Positions 35,166 to 47,635 are shown, counted from the first letter of the stretch. The stretch is 64,000 nucleotides of DNA from Morinoia aosen (GCA_030386875.1 CM059579.1:18634484-18698483); one strand, 5' to 3'. Translations and numbers: made by a program. The notes: generated by a model not told the origin, from the sequence alone.

Positions 35166-35247
35166 TAACCCAGTCTAACTTTTTCGCCGTTGCGTCTATA
35201 ATTTTGACCGGTCTATACTTATACTTGGACGGCTAAAATCATAGATG
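35166..35247 (+). mobile_element. Degraded copy of the TTACCCAGTCTAAC hairpin family
   Basis: Starts TAACCCAGTCTAACTTTTTC then GCCG, matching the terminus of the 10613-10726 element. The following TCTATAATTTTGACCG pairs with CGGCTAAAATCATAGA near its end, so it is still a hairpin, but the second CCCAGTC terminus is missing. Confidence 0.5.
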
Positions 35248-37479
35248 CCCCAGGGAAAAATTCAAACAGTGAAAGCTTCAGGCTCGTTCTCCTTGATGTT
35301 CAGATTTAACCTCTCATGTTATAGAGTCTCGCTATGCAGTAGGTGTCACAGGGCGCAGCACTGGCGCTGTTATTTCTTTCTGCGTGTCGGACAACTCTCT
35401 AACACTGATCAAATTGATGAGGAGCAAGAGGAAGGAGCACCACAAAACACATTTCAAAGATATTCAAATGCACTCAAGTTTTAGTTCTTCTCTCTGTCGT
35501 AACTTAAGGCCGACCAAAATTTGCTCTAACTTCTTAAAGTCTCATACGAGAACGAAGATCCGAATGGAATTTAAAAGGTGGCGACTAATCATGCAGGGCT
35601 TTGTTTGATACGTCTAAAATTATGAATTTAATTTTAATCTCCACACGGGCACTGAAAAAGCCGCTGTCAGGCTGATGACATTACAAGAGAATTAAAATCG
35701 ATGCACGTCGATGTATACTTCATGAAGGGAGCTTGAAATGAATAAGGAAAGTTTTGTCCCGAGGTCAGTCTCGTCCCAATTTATAAATATACTCAAAGAA
35801 AATGAAAATATTTTAATTTCAAGATCTTGAAATGCTTCATAAATGCACGCCAGGCACATATTTACTGACAGACACATTAATTTTGTGAATTCTTCTCACC
35901 CGGACGAGTAGTTTTGCAAAGGTGTTGTCAATTTTATTTTTCCTGTTAAACACTGCAACCCGTGAAAAATCGGATCTTCATTTCATGGTTGATGTCTTGA
36001 AAAATTTACTCTTGCAAATGAGGTTATTTACTGTGAGCAACGTTCGATATACCTAGAAAAAATCGACCAGGGCTGTCAAAAGTTGCTCAGTTACTGAGAT
36101 TCTAGAAGGATTCACTCGACCTTCGAGTGGGATTTGAAATCCCCTTTGTAGGCTATTCACGTGGCCGAACAGAATTTACTGGTTCCGGTCTCCTATTGTA
36201 TGACCTAAAGCATAAGGATATGTTCATCTTGAAAGTATAGCGCTGACTGGTACATTCTTCCGAGAGAGACCTAAGGCTTAATATTAATGCCACTTGGTCA
36301 CTAGGGACACTTAAAGGTAGATTACAAACTTCAGGTATTGAAAACTTCAAGAAAACATTATATCACTGTTCAAAAATTATCAAGCGATTGAGGGGTGATA
36401 GAATTCGCGATAATTTACATTTGAAGAAAGAGTAGACAGCTTGTATCCTGACTCCATATTGTACATAAAAAATAGATGACGCCCGAAAAAGTAAGACGCC
36501 GACCGACTCCATGCAAATCTCCTCGTGAAATTATTGAAGCAATTGGACGGTGAGGACTTGCGCAGCTGAGTCACCGCACGAGCCTCTGTTCATCCATGGT
36601 CTTGCAGTGAACCGTTGCAAGAACGTCTATCACAACGCGGAGAAAGCACAAACACATTCAATCTTACAGTTTTCAAAAAGAAAGATAGCATATACAAGTT
36701 TACCCAGACACAATTACATAATTTTTATGCAGCTGATTTTTTAATATTTGGCTACCATCCAAGCACTAATTTAGCAGAATGCATAAACGGTAAAAAATCG
36801 GCTTCGTGATCGGAGCGTGCACGTTGTCCACAATGCACTTGGCTGGCAGAGCCGGCATTGTGAAATGGCTGTGCAAAAATGTCCTCTTGACCGAAATAGC
36901 TTCGTTTAGCACAAACATGTTGCGTGAAGCAGCACAGATCTGTACAGCCACACGGTAACCATCTGAGATGCTGCGGCGAACTGCCCTGATGCGAACGTTG
37001 CTGGCTTTACTGCGCTAACCTGCCCAGATGCCGGCAGCGATTTCGTACTGGGTGTGATTTTACGATCATAAACAGAAAAATATTTATATATAAAAGTTTA
37101 GGAGTCTTGTAATGAACTCTATTCGTTATTATTTCAATACTGATGATGTACATATATATTGAATAATGAGGAATAAATCGGCGTGAGGAAGTGAAAAAAA
37201 CTCTACGCGATGATTGCAGTTGGTACAGCTTGAGCCGCGTGCTTGAAAGGGAAGCAGTTTATCGCACACAGCTGAACATTGAGAAATCTAGATAAATATA
37301 TACATACTTGGAATTACTGCGAAATACATAAGGACATCAATTCTGAAAAAAAAATTAAATCAGGTTTTAAATTAAATTCTGCTTGTATTTGTAATATCAG
37401 AGTTGAACTTTTGATGCGTATTTTGTTTCATCTGATAGGGAAACTTATTTATATTTTTATTTATCTAAAAACTAACTAC

Positions 37480-37990
37480 CCATTGAGCTCCTCGTTCTCT
37501 TCTATTATAGCTGGAACATGCAGTTATTCCTCTGCCCTCATATATGAACCCTGCCTATAGCCCCTTAACCTGCGCCTACTTCTTTTGCTCCTATATTTTC
37601 TGGAACCGTCTCTCATTGCTCGGTTTCGTTCCCCTCACTCTTAGCTCATGCCCGCATCTCTTCCTCTGGAACTGACTCGCTGCTTTGTCCAACTTCACGA
37701 AAAAATTCCCCGGCCTCATCCTCTATATTTATCATACAGTTCTCTCAGACTGCTCAAGTTGGTCTCAAACTTCTGTCGCTCTTTCTAAAGTCCTTCGTCT
37801 TTTTGCATGATCTCTTAAAGTACTCCTTGTTACTTTCACCCTCCTGAATAATTTCTTCTTCATTTTTTGCTCTTCTCGCCTTTTATTTTCCCCTTTCTGT
37901 GTTCCTACGCTTATTTTCCCTGCTGCTTCTGTCTTCCTCTTGTTGCACACCTTCCGTCGCTACTTCTCTTGGTATCCACCTTCTGTTCAC
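37480..37990 (+). repeat. Pyrimidine-rich tract of about 500 bp
   Basis: The plus strand is dominated by C and T with very few A or G runs (many CTTCTTCTTC-, CCTCTT- and TTCCCT-type words), and it changes to CpG-rich sequence after about 38030. It is low-complexity, not a strict tandem repeat. Confidence 0.6.
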
Positions 37991-39311
37991 GCCACAAAGC
38001 TGTCCTTGAGCTCCCCAGCTCGCCCCAAAGTACTCCCCGACTCCTCACGCTCGCCTCCAGCTTCTCCCTGGCGACATCAGGAGTGCGTGTTGTTTTCCAG
38101 CGGAGATTTTTGTGCCGCCGTTGCCGGGCTGCGCGCGCTGTTGAGTGCAGCACCTGCGGCCGCGTGTGCTGCGAGTAGTACGTACTCACTCTCCTTACGT
38201 GCAGGTATTTGCAAGATTTGCGCCAGTAATTTCTCTGCATGCAGTGTATGTGCGTACAGTCATTCTTCGTCAGGTGAATTCTGATGATTTGAAACGGATA
38301 GTACGCTGATTCTTGAATCAATTTGGAGGGCTTGAGGGAGACAACCGCACGTTCATGATATGCTATGAATCCACTCTCTCAATTAACGAAGTGTTTCACA
38401 AGATTACCACGAGATTCCAACAGAAATTGATGATTTATTTCTAACGCAACATACCTTCCCGGCGTGCTAGCCGTAATGTAATGAGTGCGATTATTTTTAG
38501 GTTTGGTAAAAGTCCCCTCTAGTTGAGACGAGCTTACATTTCAGAGTGTATGTTACGCATCAACTTGCCGCTTCATAATACTCATATTTCCTCCCGAGTA
38601 ATTATTAGGTCCATCTTTATTTTACGTGCATGCACTTAAAAAATATGCTAATGAAATATTAAAGAAGGTTTCTACTAGTGAAGAAATTGGCTTATGTGGA
38701 GAAAGGCTGCAGTAAACTTATTGATATTTCATAAACGACGTCCGCTTCACAGATGCTCAAAGTCGTCGTTCAGTGAAACAAAAAACAAAAAAATTTATTT
38801 GTTCACGGCTAAATGCGTACTGAAACCGTCCAATATCATTTATCAAATTGGGTCATAATTAACCCGACTCATGGCTTTGAAAGTGCGCAATTCGTGTAAT
38901 CCCCATTTCGAACGCATCCAGAATTTTTTATGAATTCAAGATGTTTACTGTATGTAAATATTTCCCTTCATATCAAATTCTCGAAAGACAGATGATTTTT
39001 TTAAATAAAAAACTCTGGCAGAAGAACACCATGACTTATTTTCTTGTTCCTATGTTTAAACTGCCCGACGGACTATCATAGAAGCACTATAATTAATATC
39101 AAAGCTTGTTTTGAGCACTCCATGGTTTATTCTCACCCCTAAATATTCTATACAGTATCAGTACTTGCATGCAGTAGTTTGTACGATAGTACACGCTTTG
39201 GCACTTTAATGTATTTACAAACCATGCACACGCCTGTACATTTGGCGTTCGAACTTTCAACGCTCGGTACTGCAGCACACGCTGGTCTGCCCTACACGCC
39301 TTGATCACTAC

Positions 39312-39827
39312 TTAATTCCGCTCTGAATGAGTACTGCAGCCTAGCAGAACCATAGGCGTACCTGCAGTAGATATAGAAACGATAACAAACGTAACCTTCT
39401 TATGAAAGTAACTCTTCCTATTCCTACACCAGTCTTTTAAAATTCTCACAGAAAGAGCAATAGGCGCGGAGCGCCTATTTGAAACCCGCAAAATTTCCGT
39501 ATCACTCTTCCTCCTCGTACACTGGTCCTTAAGAATTCTCATAGGAGGACTGTGCGTGCAGCGCGTATTTGAGAACCACAAAACCTGCGTAATACTCTTC
39601 CTCCTCGTATACAGGTCTTTTAGAATTCTCACATGAGGTGCAGCATGCGTGGAGCGCCTATTTGATACCACGAATCTCCACCGCGCCAATCGCATCCACC
39701 GCCGGCAGCTCGTCCGTCCGAGGCCCGGACGTCTTTCAGGGCGCGGAAGTGACGACGTCGCCGCTGCACTCGCCGCTGACGGTGGCACGTGGCGCGGCGA
39801 GAGGGAGGCGAGGTCTGACGATGTCAT
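39312..39827 (-). CDS. Uncertain 171-codon ORF with three internal 30-31 residue repeats
   Basis: I do not recognise this protein. Residues 1-50 are alanine/arginine/serine-rich and come from a CpG-rich patch. Then follow three repeats of about 31, 30 and 30 residues, each with a RILKD block followed by a basic TRRKS- or RNRKS-type block. The DNA offsets are 93 and 90 bp, both multiples of three. In the RILKD block the leucine codons are CTA, CTT and TTA and the lysine codons AAA, AAG and AAA, so all visible changes there are synonymous. That hints at selection in this frame, although other positions change residues freely. There is no signal peptide, membrane segment or clear initiator context. 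It could be an exon, a pseudogene, or a short minisatellite that happens to be in frame. Confidence 0.15.
   Translation of the reverse strand: MTSSDLASLSPRHVPPSAASAAATSSLPRPERRPGLGRTSCRRWMRLARWRFVVSNRRSTHAAPHVRILKDLYTRRKSITQVLWFSNTRCTHSPPMRILKDQCTRRKSDTEILRVSNRRSAPIALSVRILKDWCRNRKSYFHKKVTFVIVSISTAGTPMVLLGCSTHSERN
39412..39690 (-). repeat. Three-copy tandem repeat of about 93 bp
   Basis: CTCTTCCT occurs at 39412, 39505 and 39595. Each is followed by TACAC/TATAC, a TCTTTTA/TCCTTAA-type block, (A)GAATTCTC or AAATTCTC, then a GGAGCGCCTATTTGA-type block. The copies differ at roughly a fifth to a quarter of positions. Confidence 0.8.
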
Positions 39828-41188
39828 TATGCTGAAGCTGAGGGTTGTTCTTACTTACGCAGCGCGCATACAAATGATTCTCTTGGTTACCGTGCGCATT
39901 GAAAACCAGTCGAAAATGATCACTCTTCAACGTGCTGTGCTGTAGGAGGTTATCACGGCCCGAATACGAGCCAGTGGAGTCTTATGACCGGCTGGCAATT
40001 CGCAGCAAGAGCAGGCCGCGCTTCTAAAGGGTACATGTCGCTCTTCCGAGTCATTTGAAGTGAACTGCATTAGAGAGCGACACCCGCAATTACGTAATGC
40101 GAACACTGAAGGGGAATGCTGACGACAAGGACAAAGACGCCACGTCCAGTTATGGAATAGCAAAGGGTGACTCGGATGAACTACTTGAATTATGAAAGAC
40201 GCTTATATCACCATGCATACCAAGACACTTTGTGGCGGGGGGTGCAGAAGTATTTACTTTTCGGCGGTGTGAATTAAGTTTGTAGAGTTAACGTGAGGGA
40301 GAAAAATGGCCTTTTGGTTCCGTACATTGTTTTACCGATGTAGTTCTTGGAGCTCTGGACAACCGGATGTAAGTGCATGCAGGTAGGGAGAGTTAGTGGA
40401 CGAGTAATGGGGAAGCTGAAAACTCGTAATTATGTATCACTAATGTATTTAATTTCATTGGATTTATTCTTTTAATTAGATTAATTTAAACTTAAATAGG
40501 GAGGAAAATATTTACTGGATCAATTTAATTCAACTTTAACGAATTAAATCGCTATACATTTTGTTTTAACAAAATTCCATCAACGCTTATAAAGTCAAAA
40601 ATATTAAAGAGGATTTCAGAAGTAATCATTTTGCTTTAATGGGAAAGTCATTTATTCCATTTATTCTACGTCCATTGACATGCTCCAAAACCATGACTTT
40701 TAGTCGAAATATATATAACAACTGGAGATTATGTGAAGTAAACGCGTGGTTTTCAAGTCACAACCGTCTTCCGAGTTTTCAGTTTGAGCTTTCCTCGATC
40801 AAGTGGTATGAATAAAAAATAGATCGTCAGAGTACGTAGGTAGCCAAGCCATGCTCGACGGCGTTATGCTGCACGTACTGCCAGAAGTAAATTAATGTCA
40901 GCTAGATGAGTAATTTTCCACACGTGCGATTGAATTATTTCTGAATACTTCAACTTGAAGCTTTGTAACATGATAGGAACACATGTTAGTATAACATTCA
41001 ATTAGAACTAAATTGTGCGCTTGAGAATGAAGTTATTCATTGCAATAAACTCATAATATCACATAGAACTCGAATAAGTCAAGTAAAAGCTACTTGATTG
41101 ATAAGATTTCCATCAGGACTTACCCAGTCAATCGAGTAAGTTTTGGCGCAGCCAAATATCTGACACGGACGGGTAATTCACCCTTTTC
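39828..41188. other. Non-coding sequence, no gene seen
   Basis: AT-rich after about 40150 with only short ORFs. No repeat or motif cluster was found. Confidence 0.5.
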
Positions 41189-41314
41189 GATGTCTCAGTG
41201 TAGTTTTCTTTGATGTCTCTGTATAGTTTCATTTGATGTCCCAGATGTCTCAGTGTAGTATGATTCGATGTCTCAGTGTAATTTAATTTGTCGTCTCAGT
41301 GTAGTTTCCACTGT
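41189..41314 (+). repeat. 23-bp minisatellite, five copies and one truncated copy
   Basis: The unit is GATGTCTCAGTGTAGTTT plus about five bases. The third copy is cut after GATGTCCCA, and later copies vary at the 3' end (ATGATTC, TTAATTT). Confidence 0.9.
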
Positions 41315-42103
41315 TGATTTATCTATGGATGCATGACGGCGGCATGATGGAGCCGCAAGTCCGTTGGAGTGGCAAGAATACGGCTTCATTGAAGGTCGTT
41401 CGCGACGTCAGGATGGATTCGTACGTGTGCACAGGCTACGTAAAATTTAGAAGCGCCACGTGCCGACGTGCGTATGCTAAATGCACGTGACAAATATACG
41501 TGACAGCTCATCCGTCGTGAGCGACTCGCACAAAGAGAGACACGCAGGAAGGACGTGCTCCACTTACGCTGTCACGTGTAATACACAGCTTCTGATTTAC
41601 ACGTTGTGCCATTGCTGGACTACTTCCTATTCTGCTCGTGTGTGTGTCACATGATGCTTCACACGCAAATGATAGAGCAATTAAATGGAAAGTAGTAGAT
41701 GAGGAAATTTTGAATGCATTTTAAAACTATGATAATGATTGGGACAATAAATTCTTGCAAATTACTAACGTCCCAGTGGTAATTAACGCTAGTCAGATAG
41801 TGTTGCAATGTGCATACAAAATTATAACATGGCAGATTCTAGCCAAAATTTTCGCTAATGGGGAATTTATTGATTCATTGGCATAAGTTCGTTGCAATGT
41901 GATTTACAAGTGTGCACATTTTTGGTTATCCATCGTGTGTGAAATCGCACAAATTTATTCAACCATTTTTTTACGTATGGCAATGCACACAACTAATGGT
42001 TAAGCAATCTAAGCAAATTACTATTAATTCGATGTTAAGTTAATTCTCTTCCGTACGAGTCCCATCAGTTCAGTGCTCGCTAGGTATTGCGACTCGCGTA
42101 GTG
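41315..42103. other. Non-coding sequence, no gene seen
   Basis: Contains a CpG-containing patch with several CACGTG/CACGTGA words around 41455-41580, otherwise AT-rich. No gene is supported. Confidence 0.5.
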
Positions 42104-42250
42104 CATGCCAGACCCGGTGCGTGTGTTGGCACATGCCATACCCGGTGCGTGTGTTGGCACATACCAGACCCGATGCGTGTATTGGCACATGCCAGACCCG
42201 GTGCGTGTGTTGGCACATGCCAGACCCGGTGTGTGTGTTGGCACATGCCA
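42104..42250 (+). repeat. 28-bp minisatellite, five exact-length copies
   Basis: The unit is CATGCCAGACCCGGTGCGTG followed by TGTTGGCA. Copies start at 42104, 42132, 42160, 42188 and 42216, with single-base variants only (for example CATACC and GATGCG). Confidence 0.95.
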
Positions 42251-42496
42251 TGAAAACTTGATTCACTCCCAGCACATACGTACTAGTGAATTACTCGAAT
42301 CATCTTTAATAAGAAAAATCGAACTTGAATTTCCTCGATGTTATTAGGAGGTGTGGGCTTTATAATTTTCTCTTATTTTCTTCCTGAAAGCAGAAGGCGC
42401 GTTGAATTTTGCCTGCCGCGGGAGATTTTTGCAAGCAGAGTTTGGACACGTTGACCTGTCAGCAACTCAATATAAGACTGTATATCCGTTTTCATT

Positions 42497-42876
42497 ATAG
42501 TATAGATACCCCTCAGGGGGATACAGCTATTGTATCTATGGGAATTAGCGCTCCCAGGGGGATAATGTGAGGGCCCAAGCTAAAGGTTAGGTAGGCTTTC
42601 TTTTTGTTAAAATAGAATCGGTTTTTGTTTTGTTACTGACCATCTTTTTTCATTTCACTGCTGTCCTGTTTTTCAGCACCTACTACTTTCTTCTTCAACT
42701 TTGGTCTTGTTTCATGAACTTCTTTCTCATCTTACTGTTTCTATGCCATTACTGCATAGATTCCGCGTTCCCTTAACTCCATACTAAATGGTGCCTTCTT
42801 CCTTCTTTCTTTGGATTTCATTTGTTGAGGATAGGGAGGCTTAAACTAACTGATAATCTAATCCATAGTATCGATA
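42497..42876 (+). mobile_element. Short retroposon copy 1 with target-site duplication
   Basis: The body is 42509-42864 (356 bp), from CCCCTCAGGGGGATACA to a decayed TAA-type tail (AACTGATAATCTAATCC). It is flanked by ATAGTATAGATA (42497-42508) and ATAGTATCGATA (42865-42876), a 12-bp target-site duplication with one mismatch. It is close to 90 percent identical by eye to the copy at 48495-48859. No ORF and no tRNA-type A or B box were found. The target-site duplication plus A/T-rich simple tail indicate mobilisation by a non-LTR retrotransposon. Confidence 0.8.
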
Positions 42877-42960
42877 ACCCGTGACACGTTAGCTCAGGGT
42901 ACATATATTCAGGGTGAGGCAAGCAGATTTATTTTGGTTTTGGCTGCGGCGGGCTAACCT

Positions 42961-43160
42961 AAATTTATATTTTTTTTCTAAAAAAGTAAATTTCAGTAAG
43001 TAATTTTGAAAATAACAAACATTTAATTGTCTGAATTCCATTTTGATTAGGAATTCATGAAAATTGAGTATGTGCAGTCAGTCAACGGTATCTCAAAAAT
43101 CCCTTCTGCGACTACGGTGCCTCACGTCGCGGTCAAAGAGTTTAAGGTTCAAAAATGAGA
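42961..43160 (+). repeat. Dispersed repeat family, copy B
   Basis: Matches copies A (16.5 kb) and C (58.4 kb) through CAGTAAGTAATTTTGAAAAT, TTTTGATTAGGAATTC, ATGAAAATTGAGTATGTG, GTCAGTCAACGGTATC and a CCTTCTGCGACTACGGTG..CTCAC block followed by GCGGTCAAA. It lacks the CGTGCCTTCATTTA block of the other two. Confidence 0.55.
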
Positions 43161-46100
43161 AAGTAATCCTGCCGCGATAAAACTATTACATCACTGTTAA
43201 GTACATTAAATTCCATTGGATGTGTGAAAAATGCACGAGTCAGGAAACTCGCCCAACTTTGTGTCGGAAAAATATATAGCGCATGCTCCGAACAGCTGTT
43301 TTAATCTGCAGATACATATTAGGCCTCCTTCTTTTTATCGGGAATGTTTGCGCTACTATAATTTTCGATTCTAGTGGGGGAATAACCCTTGTGAATTGCA
43401 CCATCGACCACTGCCCTGTTTGAAGATTACTGCATGTCTTTGTCGCAGGAGATTTCTGCATGCATGCGGGTCCCTAAAATTTCTGATGAAGAGAACTTCA
43501 CTGCGACTGGTTTTGATCCTTCACTGTAAAATACTTGCGATTATGCTCTCTTCACGAGTCGCCAAATTTATCACCGATCGCCATGCAGTCTGACTTATCG
43601 CCAGAGCACCTATGATATTGGCCGCCTGTACAGTACAGAAGCTATATTTGGGCCACTGAAGTCTTAGATGCTACTGCAAACAAGTTTAGCTGCATGGATA
43701 CTGATGATCTACGTTTTTCAATAAGGTGGTACAACATTGTTAGCTTCTCGATATTCACTCGGAATCCTATACCGGCATGTTTTCAGTTCGACTGTTGAAG
43801 ATCTAAAGGCAGTAATAACTCACGAAATTAATTTCCCACGAGACTTTTTTCAAATGACACTGTATAGCGAACTTCCGAAATAAATTTTTCGACTACGTCG
43901 CCTATACACATTGTATACAGCGTATATGTATATGCACTACCGTAGTCGTATACAGCGCTCTCACTTTAAGAGCTAAGATGTTAAAAATCTTTCTAACAAA
44001 ATTGAATTAAAGGTACATTTTAGAGCTGTTTAAAGTTTTTTGTATTATTATGAGTTTCTCCTTCATTAACTTTCAAAGTCGCTCCATAATTTTCTCAGGT
44101 TCTTCTTGTCTAATTTTTCAGGAAGCTGCAATTTATAACGGATTGTATCTACAATACCGCTTGCGAGAAGGTTAAATTTTGTTCTTTATTATAGTACCGG
44201 GATGAAGCTGGGAAACTTAGCCCCATGTTGTTACTCGGCCAGGGTAGGGTGCTAAATTTTGCCCAATGATTACTGAGTGCAGAACGTACGTGGGCTGCGA
44301 CAACCATACAAATACACAGAAATACAAACGAACAAAACTATCAGATTTTTCAAAGTATATAGTGTAACAGTGTAATGTTTGTAATCTTTATAACTGATCG
44401 CTTGCTCTATTTCAGCGTAAGGAAAGCTTCAATTGATAGGCAAATCGATTTGTTTGAGGAATTTCTTATTTATTCGTCGTATGAGCAGCAATTCATTAAA
44501 GGATATCCCATTCACTGATAGATTCTCGACCTCGCTATGGAAACAAGTGCACTATACCGCACCTTAATCATGCTTTCATTCATTTTGAAATCTTTCCTTC
44601 CGTTGCGATTGAATCGAAATGAGAGGCGCGTAATGATGCCCCACCTCTGTACCTGCGGCCTGCTATACCTGCCTCATGCGATTATGCACACGAATTCATG
44701 CGCCCGATTGAGGGCTTTTATCAATGCCCTGCTTGATGACCGTGGGACTGGAAAAGGGATCGCTTTCTGCAAATGAGCTCGTCCACACATACGGGGACGC
44801 TTCACCGGTCTTATTTAAAGCAGCACCCCATAGATGTGGCGGTGCATGCAAAGCTGGGTATCAGCAAACCCAGTCTATATCGTCCAACTTTATGACACTC
44901 ATCCATGGTTGTGGTGTTACAGGAATACTTCTCTCATGCACCATGCAATGTGCCCCTATACTCAGGAAAAGGGATCGGTACAAGTGTACTTGGGAACATG
45001 AAAAAATATAATAAAGACTCATATGTTCGTTGCTGTGAACATATGATACTTTATATTTTGTTCACAGTACGTGCTCGACGAATGATAATCCAGTGAGCGT
45101 ACTGTACTTTTCAGCTCAAGCACTCTGCATGTCTATCATGGGGAAATGTATGACGATTTTCCTTGCTGGCAATGTTGTATACCGTCACTGGACATTTTTG
45201 CTTCAGTCCTCATTCCTTTCCTTGCACATTTCTTGCTTCAGTCAACGATGATTTAACTTTTGGTTCTTCAAATTAGTAACTAACATCATTTGCCAGCCAA
45301 GTGCACAGAATGACGATTTTGCAAAATGAACAGAATAGGCGACATCAACTTTGTTCGTAATCTTCAACACTTAATTATGAGGAAATATGTTATGAGGAAA
45401 TTACAAAAAGGAAATGAGGAAATTACAGGGTGTCCTATGAAAATGAACTCATCTTTTGACTGTCGATTATATACTAGGGAATTTTTGTTTTTGTTTCAGG
45501 GAAAAGTAAGTTTTCCTTTACGTCGTTTAGTTTTCTTGAATTTTATATTTTTCTTTTACTCATGTCGTCACACTTTTTCTATGTTATGTCAATAAACACC
45601 TACAATAAAACAAAATACATGATTACTGGGCAGCTAAACAATAAGCACATTTCTTAAGATACCTTGTATAAGAAGAAATTCAATTTATTATCAATCCATT
45701 TGAGTTCACATGGGGGCAACAGAAAATATACGATTGGAAATATCAGTGACATGCTTCTAGGAGGCGTAAAATATCCCATGCGGTAATCTATTTTCGAATC
45801 CAATTTCAATATGTTAAACTTCACTATTCTGAGGCAATTCACCTAGTGTACTACATCAAAATGAGCATCGCATTTTATTTCAGAAAACGCTGTTTTTCCC
45901 TGTAACGTGGCAGCTACCATCACACAAGCCAGAAATGCTGCAGTGGCTGCACTATAACACACCGCTGCGCCGCGCACGCGGTGGCGGGAAGGAGTAATAA
46001 GTTTTTTAGCGGCCATTAGAGGGCTGGGGAACGCCATATACTAGGGTTGTGCCTGCGTCCCCAGGTAGTTGTTTCTCCTCCCCCTGCCCGGCCTGACATC

Positions 46101-46221
46101 GTTCCGGACCACCTGGCCGCTCGCGTAATTAACTAATTGTCATAAATCAGATGACGCCATCGGCCTTATGATGCCGGGACACGATGCCGGCTGCGCGCCA
46201 TCAGGGCTGCTTGCTCGTCTT
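43161..46221. other. Non-coding sequence with a GC-rich patch near 46 kb
   Basis: ORFs of up to 95 codons, none recognised. From 45950 to 46220 the sequence is CpG-rich and includes GCGTAATTAACTAATTGTCA and GATGACGCCATCGGCC, again reminiscent of conserved developmental regulatory DNA but not provable here. Confidence 0.4.
45019..45046. repeat. Perfect 10-bp inverted repeat, hairpin
   Basis: TCATATGTTC and GAACATATGA flank an 8-nt loop. It lies in AT-rich sequence. A T-rich stretch follows some 10 bp later, but no terminator function is claimed. Confidence 0.7.
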
Positions 46222-46457
46222 GTGCGCTCATTACATTATAATGTAGAGCTACGAGTCTGTAGTACGCGCTTGGGCCTCTTGTCATGCACTCGCATTTCGA
46301 GTTATTCCTGATGGAAACGCCTTCAGTTCCACAGTAAACGTGCGCTCATTACATTATAATGTAGAGCTACGAGTCTGTAGTACGCGCTTGTGCCTCTTGT
46401 CATGCACGCGCATTTCGAGCTATTCCTGATGGAAACGTCTTCAGTTCCACGTTACAC
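46222..46457 (+). repeat. Recent 118-bp tandem duplication
   Basis: Copies at 46222-46339 and 46340-46457 share GTGCGCTCATTACATTATAA, GAGTCTGTAGTACGCGCTTG, CATTTCGAG and TTCCTGATGGAAACG. They differ at only a few positions until the last ten or so bases. Confidence 0.9.
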
Positions 46458-47224
46458 GTAAAAAGAATGCGCGTATCGTAAGTTTTTTGAATAGCTAAGT
46501 CGGTGAAAGTGCTTTCACGTTTAGGCTTTGTCATATCAGTCAACCTGCAGGGAGTACCTGTCTTTTACTTAACCGGCTCTCAACATAACGCCTTCCTGAA
46601 CTGAGGTGTGAGCTGTGTGATCTCGAGATGACAGATTGCAAGTTTCCTGTCGTACCTCTCATGAAGATGTCATGACTGTTCTTGCCTGCATAAATAGTTC
46701 GCCAAACTGATCATGGATTGCCAACCAGATTTCGAAGTGCTCGGGACTGACACAACTATATGGGTTTGACTTCATATTAATAATAAAGCTCTCGATCTAA
46801 TCAAACACAGTAAGCCAATGCCGTTTTAAAGGGAGTTCCTGCATGATACATCTTAGGAAAGCTGCAACCTGTTGACGAACATTGCATGAGATTAGGAAAT
46901 TAGAGCAAACATCGCAGACCATCTTGTTAAAAAAACACTTAAGTAAGTGAAATTCTGAAAGCAAGTGTTCTTCGGCAATGAAGTACAAAAAAGTGTCGCG
47001 TAACCTGATAAACACTTTCAATTAAACGGTGTTAGTTTTAAACTTTTAGCTTTCGCCTCAGCAACTCAAAGCTCAAATAATTTAAAGACGAAAACTTTCA
47101 TTTGTCTACCCAATATGCAATTAATTGTAACCTAGTGAAATTTAAGCTAAATCTAAGCTTTTCCTAAGCAATTTTGATGCCTCAGGTGGTTTTGCAAAAC
47201 TTAATTTCAGGTTTTATTTTTGGA
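46458..47224. other. Non-coding sequence, no gene seen
   Basis: Only short ORFs (74 codons or fewer). No motif or repeat stands out. Confidence 0.55.
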
Positions 47225-47635
47225 AACGGCAACTCATGGATAATGAAATTTCCATTTCTATAGTTCGCAGTTTACATGTAACTGCTTTTGTTCCATGGTT
47301 TACATCTTAAAACGGCTTTTTGTTTCCTAGTTTACGTTTTGTAACGGTTTTTGTGCCATATTATTCATTTGAAAACGGCCATATAGTTTCGTAGTTTAAA
47401 TTTGAAAACAGCATTTGTCTCATGGTTTGCATGTTCAGATAACTTCTGATTTATAGTTTTCATTTCGAGAAAGCTTATTGTATAATTGCGTGTTAAGAAA
47501 ACTTTTGTTTCGTAGTTTACATTGTCAACGATTTTGTTGTATTGTTTATTTTGAAGGTGTATTTTTTATTTCGAAATATTCATTTTGACGTAGTTTTTAT
47601 TTCAAAGTTAGCATTTTAGAATGGCTTGTATAGAC
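47225..47635 (+). repeat. Old, decayed tandem repeat of about 31 bp, roughly 12-13 copies
   Basis: Diverged versions of TTTCGTAGTTTACATTTTGA plus AAACGGCTTTTG recur every 27-34 bp (for example TTCCATGGTTTACATC, TTTCCTAGTTTACGTT, TTTCGTAGTTTAAATT, TTTCGTAGTTTACATTG). Identity between units is low and lengths vary, unlike the homogeneous arrays elsewhere. Confidence 0.65.

Larger units (their letters stand above)
34926..39311. other. Non-coding sequence, no gene seen
   Basis: ORFs of up to 136 codons on both strands around 37870-38320 overlap each other in a pyrimidine-rich to CpG-rich transition and have no recognisable domain. Nothing else stands out apart from the MITE fragment and pyrimidine tract listed separately. 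Confidence 0.45.

Noticed and set aside
41121-41160. Third copy of the TTACCCAGTCTAAC hairpin family (TTACCCAGTCAATCGAG)
   Set aside because: Only about ten bases match and no second arm is present.
42104-42250. CRISPR array
   Set aside because: The five 28-bp units are directly adjacent without spacers, so it is a plain minisatellite.
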